A stretch of 64,000 nt of DNA from Tritrichomonas musculus (taxonomy: Eukaryota > Parabasalia > Tritrichomonadida > Tritrichomonadidae), in assembly GCA_039105265.1 (NCBI GenBank), contig JAPFFF010000012.1, positions 372,001 to 436,000 on the forward strand, in the 5' to 3' direction. A program made the position numbers and the translations under genes. Under the pieces are notes generated by a model. It made no database searches. It worked only from the letters and a program-made list of their open reading frames with translations, and had not been told where the DNA came from. This document shows, piece by piece, positions 52,449 to 61,100 of this stretch (position 1 is its first letter; each line of letters starts with the position of its first letter).

Positions 52449-55400
52449 TCATTTTTTTTTTTTACGGCCAGGTACATAGGATTGAAGCATTTTTGTGTTA
52501 TTTTGGTTATTTTTAGGTGGTTGTAGTGAGAAATTTACTCTTTTTTGATTTGGCATTTGAGAAATTGCATATGAAGTATTTGTCCTTCTCAAGCGATGAT
52601 TAGCGTTGTTTTCACTTGGACTTCCGCTTTGTAATTTACTTGAATTGCCACCTATTCCAGAGTTATTTGGCTTTGGTGCGTTATTGTTACGAGGACGAAT
52701 TGATTTGAATAATGACATGTTATTGGCAATATCGTCCTGGGCAATAAAATCATAAGCTTCAATGTTCTCTGAACTATCGCTGTCCATTTGAAAAATGAGA
52801 GTTGTCCTTGATTTTTTATTTTCAATATTTTTCTGTGGTTCTTTTTGTTCAACTTTGTTTGTTTCTTCTTTTTGTTCAACTTCGTTTGCTTCTTCTTGTT
52901 CAACTTCATTTTCTTCTTCTTCTTGTTCAACTTCATTTTCTTCTTCTTCTTGTTCAACTTCATTTGCTTCTTCTTCTTCTTCTTCTTCAACATTTGGTTT
53001 TTCTTTCTGTTCTTCTTTTTCTTCTTGTTTTTGTTCCATTTCTTGTTTTGGTTCCATTTCTTGTTTTTGTTCCATTTCTTGTTTTTGTTCCATTTCTTGT
53101 TTTTGAAGTTTTTGTGTTTTCCATGTGTCTTGTTTAAGGATTTCTTCTTCGAAAATACTTCTCAGATTTTTAGTTTTCACACGGAAAATTTTATTTTTTT
53201 TATCTTCTTCTTTTTTGTACCATTCTTTAGTATCATATTGACTCAAGAACAGCACAGCCTCATCATAAAAGTAAGGAGAATAATATTCTTCAACATCACG
53301 ATGAGTCAAAACAGGTGAAATTCTTAACGCTTGGTCTAAGAAAAAGTAAGCACGATATTGAATTCTGGAAACATTTATGAAATTATCATTGTACTCACTT
53401 TCAGGCTTAGTCATAAGATCAAGTTGTAATTCATAAATTTTTTCATGAATAAGTTTAAAAACATTTTTCGCAATTGGAAGAATTTTCTCTCTTTCCGTTC
53501 CGTGAGCATCTTTATAAGGAACATAAAAATAAGAAGCACAAATAGCGTACAAAATTGCATTTGGCATGAATTCGTAACCAGGATAACATAATTTATATTT
53601 ATCGAAATAAACTTTATTTTCTTTTGAAGCTTTATTGTTACTAAATAAATCATCAACGCAAAGTACATTGCATAGATATTGAGGGAAATATTGGGAATAT
53701 GTATCGTTTGAATTTGCAGATAAACCAAACATTTTTTCATCATTTCCTGGATGAAGATATACACCACATTTGGTCGTATTTCGAAGTGGACCATAATTCG
53801 AGATAATGGCAGGATCAGTATGGCCCCAAGAAATTTTGACAGCTGCATTTAAAAGTTTTCTAAAGTAATGAGCTCGTCCAATAACAATTAATTCATAAAT
53901 TTGTTTACTTTGATCTGATTCTTCATTTTTATTGTTACTTTTTCGCTTCGCGTTGCTTTCATTCATCTTATTGGCTGCTTCTGAAACTACAGCATTAACA
54001 AGATCCATGATTTGTTGGCGCATTGATGCATCTTCAGCATAAAGAACTATTTCAGAAACTGCTTCCGGATGAAGGAGTTCAATCACTTTGGTAATATCTA
54101 TAATGCTCCTAAAAATGGGATCTCTTGATGAACCAACTTGGATAAAAAAATTGTAATAAAATGTTTTGATCATTTTGAAGCAACATCGGGTGGCATCTAA
54201 AAAATATCCATTACGATAAAAAGAAGGTGCAAAATATTGTACTAAATAAAAAAGAAATTTGCGTAAATCATCGCCTTTGATGAACTTGGTTGGTTTGTTA
54301 CTTTTCTTTTTCTTTTTTTCTTGTTTTTTCTCCTTTCTCGTTTTTTTGAGCGTTTTCGAATTCTCTTTGTGCGGTTCTTCTTGCTTTTTGGTATTTACTG
54401 GATTTTTATCATTGGGATCATTTGTATTTTTTTCTGGTAATTCTGCTGATTTTAATGTTTCTGTGGATTTATCTTTTTCTTGTTTTCCTTCTTTATGTTT
54501 TTCTTCTTTATGATTTTCTTTATCTGATTTTTCGTTTTTTTCAATTAAATTTGTTTTTGTAAGTTGCTTCATTGCAAGCTTAATTGATCTTTTTGTAAGT
54601 TGATGAAAGTCAATACAATCATTCCTACTGCTTTTGTTAATTTCAATTACTATTTCTTCTTTTCCAAGCTCATCAATTAGAGTTAAAGTTCTATTTGCAC
54701 AGTATCTACGATAAAAGTCATCGTCAGACAATTTATGTGCTGTTTTTGTATTTATTTCGTTTTTCGCTTTTTTTCTTTGCTTTCTTTGCTCTTTCTTAGT
54801 TGGTTTCTCGTTTTTATCTTTTTGAGTAGACTTGATTTCTTTAAAACCAATAAGAAGAAATGTTACCAATCTTTTTAGGATTTTTTCATTCAATTTGATA
54901 ATTGCTATGAAATTTTTCACTTCAGTTGGAATTTTTTCTTCAATCTCAATGTTTAATGGAAAAATTGTTCTGCAGCCAATTTCAGGGTTAAAAAATGCAA
55001 AGTTGACTGATCTTACAATAACTTCTGCTGAAAAGATGGTATTTACTAATGAATGAGATAAATCAGCGCCTTTTTTAAAAATTTTTAAAGGATTTAATAG
55101 CATTAATGAAAATTTATCGATATTTGTTATGCTCATCAGTAGATCCTCAATGTTATCAATGAAATTGGTGTTGAATGAAAATTGAGATAAGACTTGAACC
55201 AACTGAAATCCGCCAATAAGTTTTGAATTTGACTGTAAATAAAGAAAGGCGTAAAGGATCCTCAATAACGAAATTCTGACAGCAACAAATGAAAAAAAAA
55301 TATCTTTTTTTTTCGATTCTGAATCTTGATTTAATTGGGTGTTGGGAGGATTTTCCGCTAACTCTTGACTATCCATAACAATATTTACAACTGCATAAAC

Positions 55401-57113
55401 AGCTTCCATAAGATTAATTGTAAGGTCAGAATTCTGATTAACAGATGCGCTGTCAGCAATTTTGTATATCAAAGGGCATGTTCTTTCGCATATAAAGTTA
55501 TAAAATGTTTTAGTTATTTCATCAGAAGCTTTGTAAAAAGAAACAATGCAAGATGTCAATAATGATATATTCAATAAAAAGTCGTTATATTCCGAATTAT
55601 ACATCAAATCATTAATATTTGGTTTTTGAAATTCTCTCATAATTTCATATGAAGATAAGCTTAATGCTGATAAAACTTTTGGTAGATTAATATAAAGGCT
55701 TGCATCTTTTTGTCTTATTAACGGTAGAATGATTGTTAAAGCACAATTTAACATTGTTATATGAGCATTATTAAATTGAGTATTTGATTTCTTATTTTTT
55801 TTAAATATTCCTTTGTCATCATCGTTTTCGTCATCACAGTCACTATTTTGTTTTTCTTTTTGTTTCTTCATTTTAGCATCATCTTTTTTTTCACTATTCT
55901 TGTCTTTGTCTTTTACTTTCAAATAGATGTAAAACTTATCAATAAAGTCAGTCGATTTTTGAGGAAGTAAAAAATCTGGAGTGCAATGAATTGGGTCAGA
56001 TGGATCCTTTTGTCCATTCTTAGATTTGTCATTAGGTTTATTGGGATTTTGGTTCTTAGCTTTGTCTTTTGTATCTTTATCTTGTTTTGCTTTTTTCTCT
56101 TTTTCAGCCTTTTTGTTTTTATTCTTTTCATTATTTTTGCTATCTTTTTTATTTTTATCTTCTTTATCTTGTTGTTTCTCTTCATATCGAGTATAATTAT
56201 CTGTGATATTAAAATAAATATTTTTTTCTTTAAATAATTCGATTAATGGCCGGAATTTCTCTGGAATTTGAAACCTTTCGGCAAGATTTGACTGTTTTAC
56301 TTTCTTTGCCTCTTCTTTGACAGTCTTTTTTATATTAATTAATGATAAAATGATAATAATCCAGTCAATCACTTCACGAAAGTTGATAAGAATATTCGTT
56401 TCAAATTTATAAGATGAACTGTTTTTTCTGTAAGGTGAATAATCTGATCTAATATCAATTGAATTCCAATCAAATCTTTTGTCAGTATTTTGCTCATCAT
56501 TTTTGTCATCATAACTAAGATATTCGGTAACAATTGGTATAACTTTTTCAATAAAAGGTGTGATCATTCGAAGAAATGATTTCGAGTTTTCTTTAAAATT
56601 AAAAAATTCTGGGCCTGGTGCATACATATATTTTTTCAAATAAAAAATCTTGGCATAATTGACAAAAAATCGCATTGCTTCTTTACATAATGGAAAATAA
56701 TTTTCAAAATCAAAAAATATAATATCCTTTTCTAACCTTGTGTAAATTTGTGTAAAATAATGAGTCATTTGTTCGAGGTGATATTTTAAACAATCCTTCG
56801 AGGCCTGTGCTTTGATCATTTTTCGAAAAGCTATACGTGATTGGCGAGAAGTTGCTCTTGATTTCATTTTCGAACTCATTTTTCTCTTCGTTTTTGTAGA
56901 AAATGCAGAAATAGCATCATTTTTTGTAACATGATCTATATATACCGTTTCTTTTTTTTCTTTAAAAAATTTATAATTGGATTCAGCATAATCCACTAAT
57001 CCAGAAAGAAGTTGAACTGCATGTTGGTTGAAGGTCAACATTTGATCCATTAGGTAGCCAATGTAACTCTCATCTTCACTTTGAATCGTAGAATAAAGAT
57101 TAAATGGATCCAT
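52449..57113 (-). CDS. Large protein with acidic Glu/Gln repeat tail (1554 residues), unknown family
   Basis: The protein alternates helical, probably folded parts (about 1-270, 440-770 and 960-1340) with Lys/Asp/Asn/Glu-rich disordered stretches (about 310-440, 770-800 and 850-960). Near residues 1340-1420 short repeats of KQEMEQ and EVEQEEEEN form an acidic tail. A folded part around 1120-1260 contains YFRKLLNAAVKISWGHTDP and PGYEFMPNAILYAICASYFY. I do not recognise the family. The start codon lies only about 75 bases from the left end of the Mutator-like element, so that element now occupies its upstream region. Confidence 0.75.
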   Translation of the reverse strand: MDPFNLYSTIQSEDESYIGYLMDQMLTFNQHAVQLLSGLVDYAESNYKFFKEKKETVYIDHVTKNDAISAFSTKTKRKMSSKMKSRATSRQSRIAFRKMIKAQASKDCLKYHLEQMTHYFTQIYTRLEKDIIFFDFENYFPLCKEAMRFFVNYAKIFYLKKYMYAPGPEFFNFKENSKSFLRMITPFIEKVIPIVTEYLSYDDKNDEQNTDKRFDWNSIDIRSDYSPYRKNSSSYKFETNILINFREVIDWIIIILSLINIKKTVKEEAKKVKQSNLAERFQIPEKFRPLIELFKEKNIYFNITDNYTRYEEKQQDKEDKNKKDSKNNEKNKNKKAEKEKKAKQDKDTKDKAKNQNPNKPNDKSKNGQKDPSDPIHCTPDFLLPQKSTDFIDKFYIYLKVKDKDKNSEKKDDAKMKKQKEKQNSDCDDENDDDKGIFKKNKKSNTQFNNAHITMLNCALTIILPLIRQKDASLYINLPKVLSALSLSSYEIMREFQKPNINDLMYNSEYNDFLLNISLLTSCIVSFYKASDEITKTFYNFICERTCPLIYKIADSASVNQNSDLTINLMEAVYAVVNIVMDSQELAENPPNTQLNQDSESKKKDIFFSFVAVRISLLRILYAFLYLQSNSKLIGGFQLVQVLSQFSFNTNFIDNIEDLLMSITNIDKFSLMLLNPLKIFKKGADLSHSLVNTIFSAEVIVRSVNFAFFNPEIGCRTIFPLNIEIEEKIPTEVKNFIAIIKLNEKILKRLVTFLLIGFKEIKSTQKDKNEKPTKKEQRKQRKKAKNEINTKTAHKLSDDDFYRRYCANRTLTLIDELGKEEIVIEINKSSRNDCIDFHQLTKRSIKLAMKQLTKTNLIEKNEKSDKENHKEEKHKEGKQEKDKSTETLKSAELPEKNTNDPNDKNPVNTKKQEEPHKENSKTLKKTRKEKKQEKKKKKSNKPTKFIKGDDLRKFLFYLVQYFAPSFYRNGYFLDATRCCFKMIKTFYYNFFIQVGSSRDPIFRSIIDITKVIELLHPEAVSEIVLYAEDASMRQQIMDLVNAVVSEAANKMNESNAKRKSNNKNEESDQSKQIYELIVIGRAHYFRKLLNAAVKISWGHTDPAIISNYGPLRNTTKCGVYLHPGNDEKMFGLSANSNDTYSQYFPQYLCNVLCVDDLFSNNKASKENKVYFDKYKLCYPGYEFMPNAILYAICASYFYVPYKDAHGTEREKILPIAKNVFKLIHEKIYELQLDLMTKPESEYNDNFINVSRIQYRAYFFLDQALRISPVLTHRDVEEYYSPYFYDEAVLFLSQYDTKEWYKKEEDKKNKIFRVKTKNLRSIFEEEILKQDTWKTQKLQKQEMEQKQEMEQKQEMEPKQEMEQKQEEKEEQKEKPNVEEEEEEEANEVEQEEEENEVEQEEEENEVEQEEANEVEQKEETNKVEQKEPQKNIENKKSRTTLIFQMDSDSSENIEAYDFIAQDDIANNMSLFKSIRPRNNNAPKPNNSGIGGNSSKLQSGSPSENNANHRLRRTNTSYAISQMPNQKRVNFSLQPPKNNQNNTKMLQSYVPGRKKKK

Positions 57114-57190
57114 TCTAAAATTTTATAACACAATATTTGAATAATTATTGAAGTTTTTAACTTTTTGTAAACTTGAAAGAAAATGTTAGA

Positions 57191-57367
57191 CAATCGTTTT
57201 TCCTGTCGGACGACTTTTTGAGGGCATTTTTCTCTCAAAAAGTGGTGCTAAACATCAGAGGTTGTATCAAAAAGTGAAATTCTCTCAATTATTTTGATAG
57301 TAATTTGCAGTGAAAAAGTGAAATTCTCTCAATTTATTTTGATAGTAATTTGCAGTGAAAAAGTGGA
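57191..57367 (+). repeat. Left terminal inverted repeat of the Mutator-like element
   Basis: 177 bp, identical in inverted orientation to 58490-58666; it includes a tandem pair of ~46-bp units ending GTAATTTGCAGTG. Confidence 0.92.
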
Positions 57368-57444
57368 ATATTGATTCAAAAAGTTGTTTGCTTTTTGAAA
57401 ATATTATTTAAAAAATACATTTTTTATGTCGTTAATTAGTGATC

Positions 57445-58059
57445 ATGAACCAAACAAATCAAATCATCATTTCATGCTCAAAAATTCAAAATACTAAGTT
57501 TCCTGCTGAGATCAATGGAATTGAATATGAATCTTTAACAAATTATGTTCATCAAATCTCGCATCAAGCATTTCTCCCATTTTCAGCTCATGAAACATCA
57601 AAAGATAGAGCATCAGTTACTTATGGTTGCACTTTTTCTTCAATAGGATGCACAGCAAAATTAGTTTTTAAACAATCTCAATCATTTAATTCAGATTTTT
57701 ATTATTCGTTCGATCTTCAAAACAGTATTCTTACTCATAGTCAACATCTGCTAGATAGGCGTTTTATCGAAGATCATCGCAATTGCTTGACAAGTAAGCA
57801 AATCCAGGATATTAGATTTCAAACGGAGCTTGGCGTTTTGCCTGGAAGAATAAGAACAAATGTAAACGTTGATACTGGAAGTGATATTTACTATAGCATT
57901 CGACGCCCTATTTTACGTTATTTAAATAATGAAAGTTTAGATTCTCTAATAGAAAAACTCAGAAATGGAAATGAAAAATTAATTAAAATCTCAAAACCAA
58001 ATGATACATTAATCATTATTTTTTTATCTTTTTTTATCATTATTCTTATTTTGTTTTAA
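57445..58059 (+). CDS. Element-encoded zinc-finger (FLYWCH/FAR1-like) protein with C-terminal membrane tail
   Basis: I place the start at the ATG at 57445 (the frame opens at a GTG at 57439), giving 204 residues. Cys62, Cys69, His98 and His101 form a C-x6-C ... H-x2-H site inside a beta-rich segment (VTYGCTF, CTAKLVF and SILTHSQH), the pattern of the FLYWCH/FAR1/WRKY-GCM1 fingers that start Mutator-type transposases. The segment LTSKQIQDIRFQTELGVLPG (115-134) resembles the helical region that follows. The DDE transposase domain is absent. The last residues (about 188-204; LIIIFLSFFIIILILF) are purely hydrophobic and would act as a tail anchor. It is either a truncated transposase or an accessory protein of the element. 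Confidence 0.72.
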   Translation: MNQTNQIIISCSKIQNTKFPAEINGIEYESLTNYVHQISHQAFLPFSAHETSKDRASVTYGCTFSSIGCTAKLVFKQSQSFNSDFYYSFDLQNSILTHSQHLLDRRFIEDHRNCLTSKQIQDIRFQTELGVLPGRIRTNVNVDTGSDIYYSIRRPILRYLNNESLDSLIEKLRNGNEKLIKISKPNDTLIIIFLSFFIIILILF

Positions 58060-58489
58060 AAAAAATTCAATTAAAAATAATCGTTTTTTATAAATTCAAA
58101 AGTTTATATAATTCAAAAATAAGAAAAAAACTATTCAAAAAAATAGACAAAAGAATGAGTTATTTTAACTTTTAGTAACATTTTTAACATCTCGACAATA
58201 CGTATAAAATCATTTATATTATAATCATTGAAGCTGGATTTGTTATTTGATGAATATTATTTGTATTCATATTTATGATGCGCAAGATTAGTTAAGAATT
58301 GAATTAAAAAACATATTAAGATGTTTTGTTTGCTCTTCGTAACATTGAATAAAAAGGTTTATAATTGTTCTTTGTACAACGAAAAAATAAAAGCATGGCT
58401 ATTCATATGCCAAAATTATTTTTTCTGAAAAAGTCGATTTTCCATTATTGAAAAGTTTTTCAATATTGTGAAGAAAATATATAATTATA

Positions 58490-58666
58490 TCCACTTTTTC
58501 ACTGCAAATTACTATCAAAATAAATTGAGAGAATTTCACTTTTTCACTGCAAATTACTATCAAAATAATTGAGAGAATTTCACTTTTTGATACAACCTCT
58601 GATGTTTAGCACCACTTTTTGAGAGAAAAATGCCCTCAAAAAGTCGTCCGACAGGAAAAACGATTG
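58490..58666 (-). repeat. Right terminal inverted repeat of the Mutator-like element
   Basis: 177 bp, the exact reverse complement of 57191-57367 by direct comparison. Confidence 0.92.
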
Positions 58667-58828
58667 CCCGAAAATGTTAATTTTATTTCTAAGCTGATCT
58701 GCCAGCAACGGATCAAATCAACTTGACTTCAAAGCCAAAAAAAAAAAAAAATCTAATTCAATTACAAATGTAAAAAATGGTCTAAAGAGCCAAAAAAAAT
58801 AAAATAACAATAATATATTTATATACAT

Positions 58829-59860
58829 TTAATCTGTGCATTCAGATCTTGTTAATTTATGTGCAGAGAAGGGTCTTTTAAATTGTGGTGTAACAATTTT
58901 CTTTGGATTTAGCTGTCTTTGATGTATTATTGGACTTTGAAATTCTTTTTTTAAAGAAGGATCTATATAAGCTCTAGCAGAAGGTGGTCTATTATTAACT
59001 GCATCCGAAATTTGTTCAGTCATTATGCTATTGCCGTCATCAATTTCCTTTAACGTTGATAATGGTGATTTTAAACCTATACATGGAACTGAATGATCAT
59101 TAATCTGATTTTTTGAAGATAAGCTTTTTATATTGCATGGTGATTTGTTAACTACATCAAAATCTTTGATTACAACCTTTTTTTGTAGTGTGCTGCTTGA
59201 AAGATTCTCATGAATATTTTCTTTATCTTTATCTTTGTCTTTTTCCTTTCCATTTTTGGGTGTAATTAATAAATTTGTGGGTTTAGATTTTGGTGTCTTT
59301 GGTCTTAGTCGCTTTTCATCTAGATAAATTATCTGAGGCATTTTTTCCATTATATCTTTTCTATATGTTTTTGAGTTTGAGCATGGATTTCCAATTAGTG
59401 TTAAAGCTTTTAGTTTTTGGCATGCATTTAAAAATGAAACTGAATCAACATCAGGAATACGATTGTGTTCTATGTCAAGAACTTTTAAACGATTTAAAGA
59501 CATAAGTTCATAAATATCTGTGATTTTATTAAATGCTAAATAAAGTTCTTCAAGTCTAGGCGATATTGTTGCAATTCCATCTAGATTTGTTAGTTTACAG
59601 TGAGCTAAAGATAAAAATCTCAAATTGACTAAGGAAGATGAAATATCTCTCATACTTGGAATAATCGAATTATTGAGTCTGAGTTTTTGAAGATTTGGAA
59701 AAAAATCGCCGACAAAAGTAAGTGACATTTCAGTTGTATCTGCAAATGCTTCTAGTGTTTTTATTTGTTTAAAATTTTTTTCTCCGCTGTAATTAAATAT
59801 GCTTTCAGTATCATCGATATCAGGATCATATTCATTATCTAGAATGATATTCTGAAGCAT
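58829..59860 (-). CDS. LRRC56: LRRC56-like leucine-rich-repeat protein
   Basis: From the ATG at 59860 (the frame opens at a TTG at 59863) the product has 343 residues. Residues about 50-200 are SDS22-type leucine-rich repeats. Their order follows LRRC56 (Chlamydomonas ODA8): LQKLRLNNSIIPSMRDI, LRFLSLAHCKLTNLDGI, LEELYLAFNKITDI and LKVLDIEHNRIPDV. A cap with LTLIGNPC and MPQIIYLDEKRLRP follows. LRRC56 assists maturation or loading of outer dynein arms in flagella, which suits a flagellate. The C-terminal 140 residues are basic and disordered. The assignment rests on repeat-by-repeat resemblance recalled from the family, not on a search. Confidence 0.75.
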   Translation of the reverse strand: MLQNIILDNEYDPDIDDTESIFNYSGEKNFKQIKTLEAFADTTEMSLTFVGDFFPNLQKLRLNNSIIPSMRDISSSLVNLRFLSLAHCKLTNLDGIATISPRLEELYLAFNKITDIYELMSLNRLKVLDIEHNRIPDVDSVSFLNACQKLKALTLIGNPCSNSKTYRKDIMEKMPQIIYLDEKRLRPKTPKSKPTNLLITPKNGKEKDKDKDKENIHENLSSSTLQKKVVIKDFDVVNKSPCNIKSLSSKNQINDHSVPCIGLKSPLSTLKEIDDGNSIMTEQISDAVNNRPPSARAYIDPSLKKEFQSPIIHQRQLNPKKIVTPQFKRPFSAHKLTRSECTD

Positions 59861-59927
59861 CAAAAAATTTAAAAATTCATTTCAAGAATTATTAAACGTA
59901 CCAAAATATAAAAATTTTATTTGATTC

Positions 59928-61040
59928 AGAGGAGGGTGAACCAAAAAAACTTATTGAAAAAGTTTATTTTAAAAATAATGATATCTTCTTAAATAAAGAA
60001 TAATACCTTTATTTTCTTAATTATTAAATTGTATTTAATTGTATTATAAATATAGTATTTATTTAAATTTCTTAAATAAGATATTTTTTAAAATCTTTAA
60101 AATTATAATATTTTGAATGAAGTTAAAACGTCAGCAATCATCAATTATTATATGAAATGTATTTGTTTATGGCTTCTTTATGCGATTCTGAAAACATTTT
60201 TATACTTTTTCTAATCATTTAGGAAAAAATATGATTTTTGTTATACAAATTCAAAATAATTAGAATTTTTGATCCAAAAATCATAAATAAAGCATATATT
60301 TAGACATTGAATTAAAATATGAAACCATATTATACAATTCTCAATAAAAAATAAACTTATATTTTATTTTATTAAAGTTTTTTTAATTGTTTTTATTTTT
60401 GAGATTTTATTTACAGATATCTAAATAAATACAAAATATATTTTGATTTTTATTCATAAATTATTGTTTTATAATAGTTATGAATTTAATATAATTGATA
60501 TAAGCTATTTTGTGATTTTGGAAAATATTTTCAATGTGATATACTAATTTTATGTAAATCAAATTGATATATAATACAAGCATATATAAATAATTATATA
60601 TTAAAATAATTATAAATTATCTTTCAATAAATGTTGGGATATTTATTATTTCCAGCATATCTTTGATATAATAAATTTTGAGAATAGTTTATATCAATTT
60701 AGAAATATAAAAAATATTTCAATACTACAAATTGAGAAAAAACACGATTTCAATACTTTTAATTGAGAGAAAACACGATTTCAATACTTATAAATTGAGA
60801 AAAAACACGATTTCAATACTTTTAATTGAGAGAAAACACGATTTCAATACTTATAAATTGAGAGAAAACACGATTTCAATACTAAAATTTGAAATGGGAT
60901 TATCCGATTTGAATGAAAACTCCAAAACGTATAGAAGGATTTAATTGCTGAGTAGGCAATTTTATCACACATATGAATATGTTTAAACTCTCTTAATTTG
61001 GAAACCAACTAACGAGCAGATCTATGGTTCACCCTCCTCT
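59928..61040. mobile_element. 1.1 kb TIR element with 8-bp target duplication (hAT-like size class)
   Basis: AGAGGAGGGTGAACCA (59928-59943) and its exact complement TGGTTCACCCTCCTCT (61025-61040) bound a 1113-bp segment. TTTGATTC lies immediately outside both ends (59920-59927 and 61041-61048), an 8-bp target duplication. Eight-base duplications with short TIRs are typical of hAT and a few other superfamilies; the family here is not established. The interior has no transposase ORF but carries a 31/32-bp tandem array. It lies between the start of the LRRC56-like gene and the end of the RING gene. Confidence 0.82.
60730..60882. repeat. 31/32-bp tandem repeat, five units, inside the TIR element
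   Basis: Units begin AATTGAGA and contain ACACGATTTCAATACTT. Unit starts at about 60730, 60761, 60793, 60824 and 60856 give alternating 31- and 32-bp spacing, that is a 63-bp higher-order pair. Long internal tandem arrays are frequent in non-autonomous elements. Confidence 0.9.
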
Positions 61041-61100
61041 TTTGATTCTAAAAATAAATTTTTTATATCAAAAACAAATATCTTTTTTATGTAAAAACAA

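Larger units (their letters stand above)
57189..58669. mobile_element. Mutator-like (MULE-type) element with 177-bp perfect TIRs
   Basis: The TIRs at 57191-57367 and 58490-58666 are 177 bp each and identical by my reading. They begin with CAATCGTTTTTCCTG and contain two tandem copies of a ~46-bp unit (AAAGTGAAATTCTCTCAATT...). Just outside lie GAAAATGTTA (57179-57188) and GAAAATGTTA (58670-58679), a 9-10 bp target duplication. Long TIRs and 9-11 bp duplications are the hallmark of Mutator-like elements. The single internal gene (57445-58059) has the matching zinc-finger domain but no transposase domain, so the copy needs help from elsewhere. Perfect TIRs and an intact duplication point to recent insertion. 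Confidence 0.9.

Noticed and set aside
52795-53318. + strand Phe/Ser-rich ORFs near the acidic tail of the 1554-residue protein
   Set aside because: They are the reverse complement of Glu/Gln repeats within a much longer real gene.
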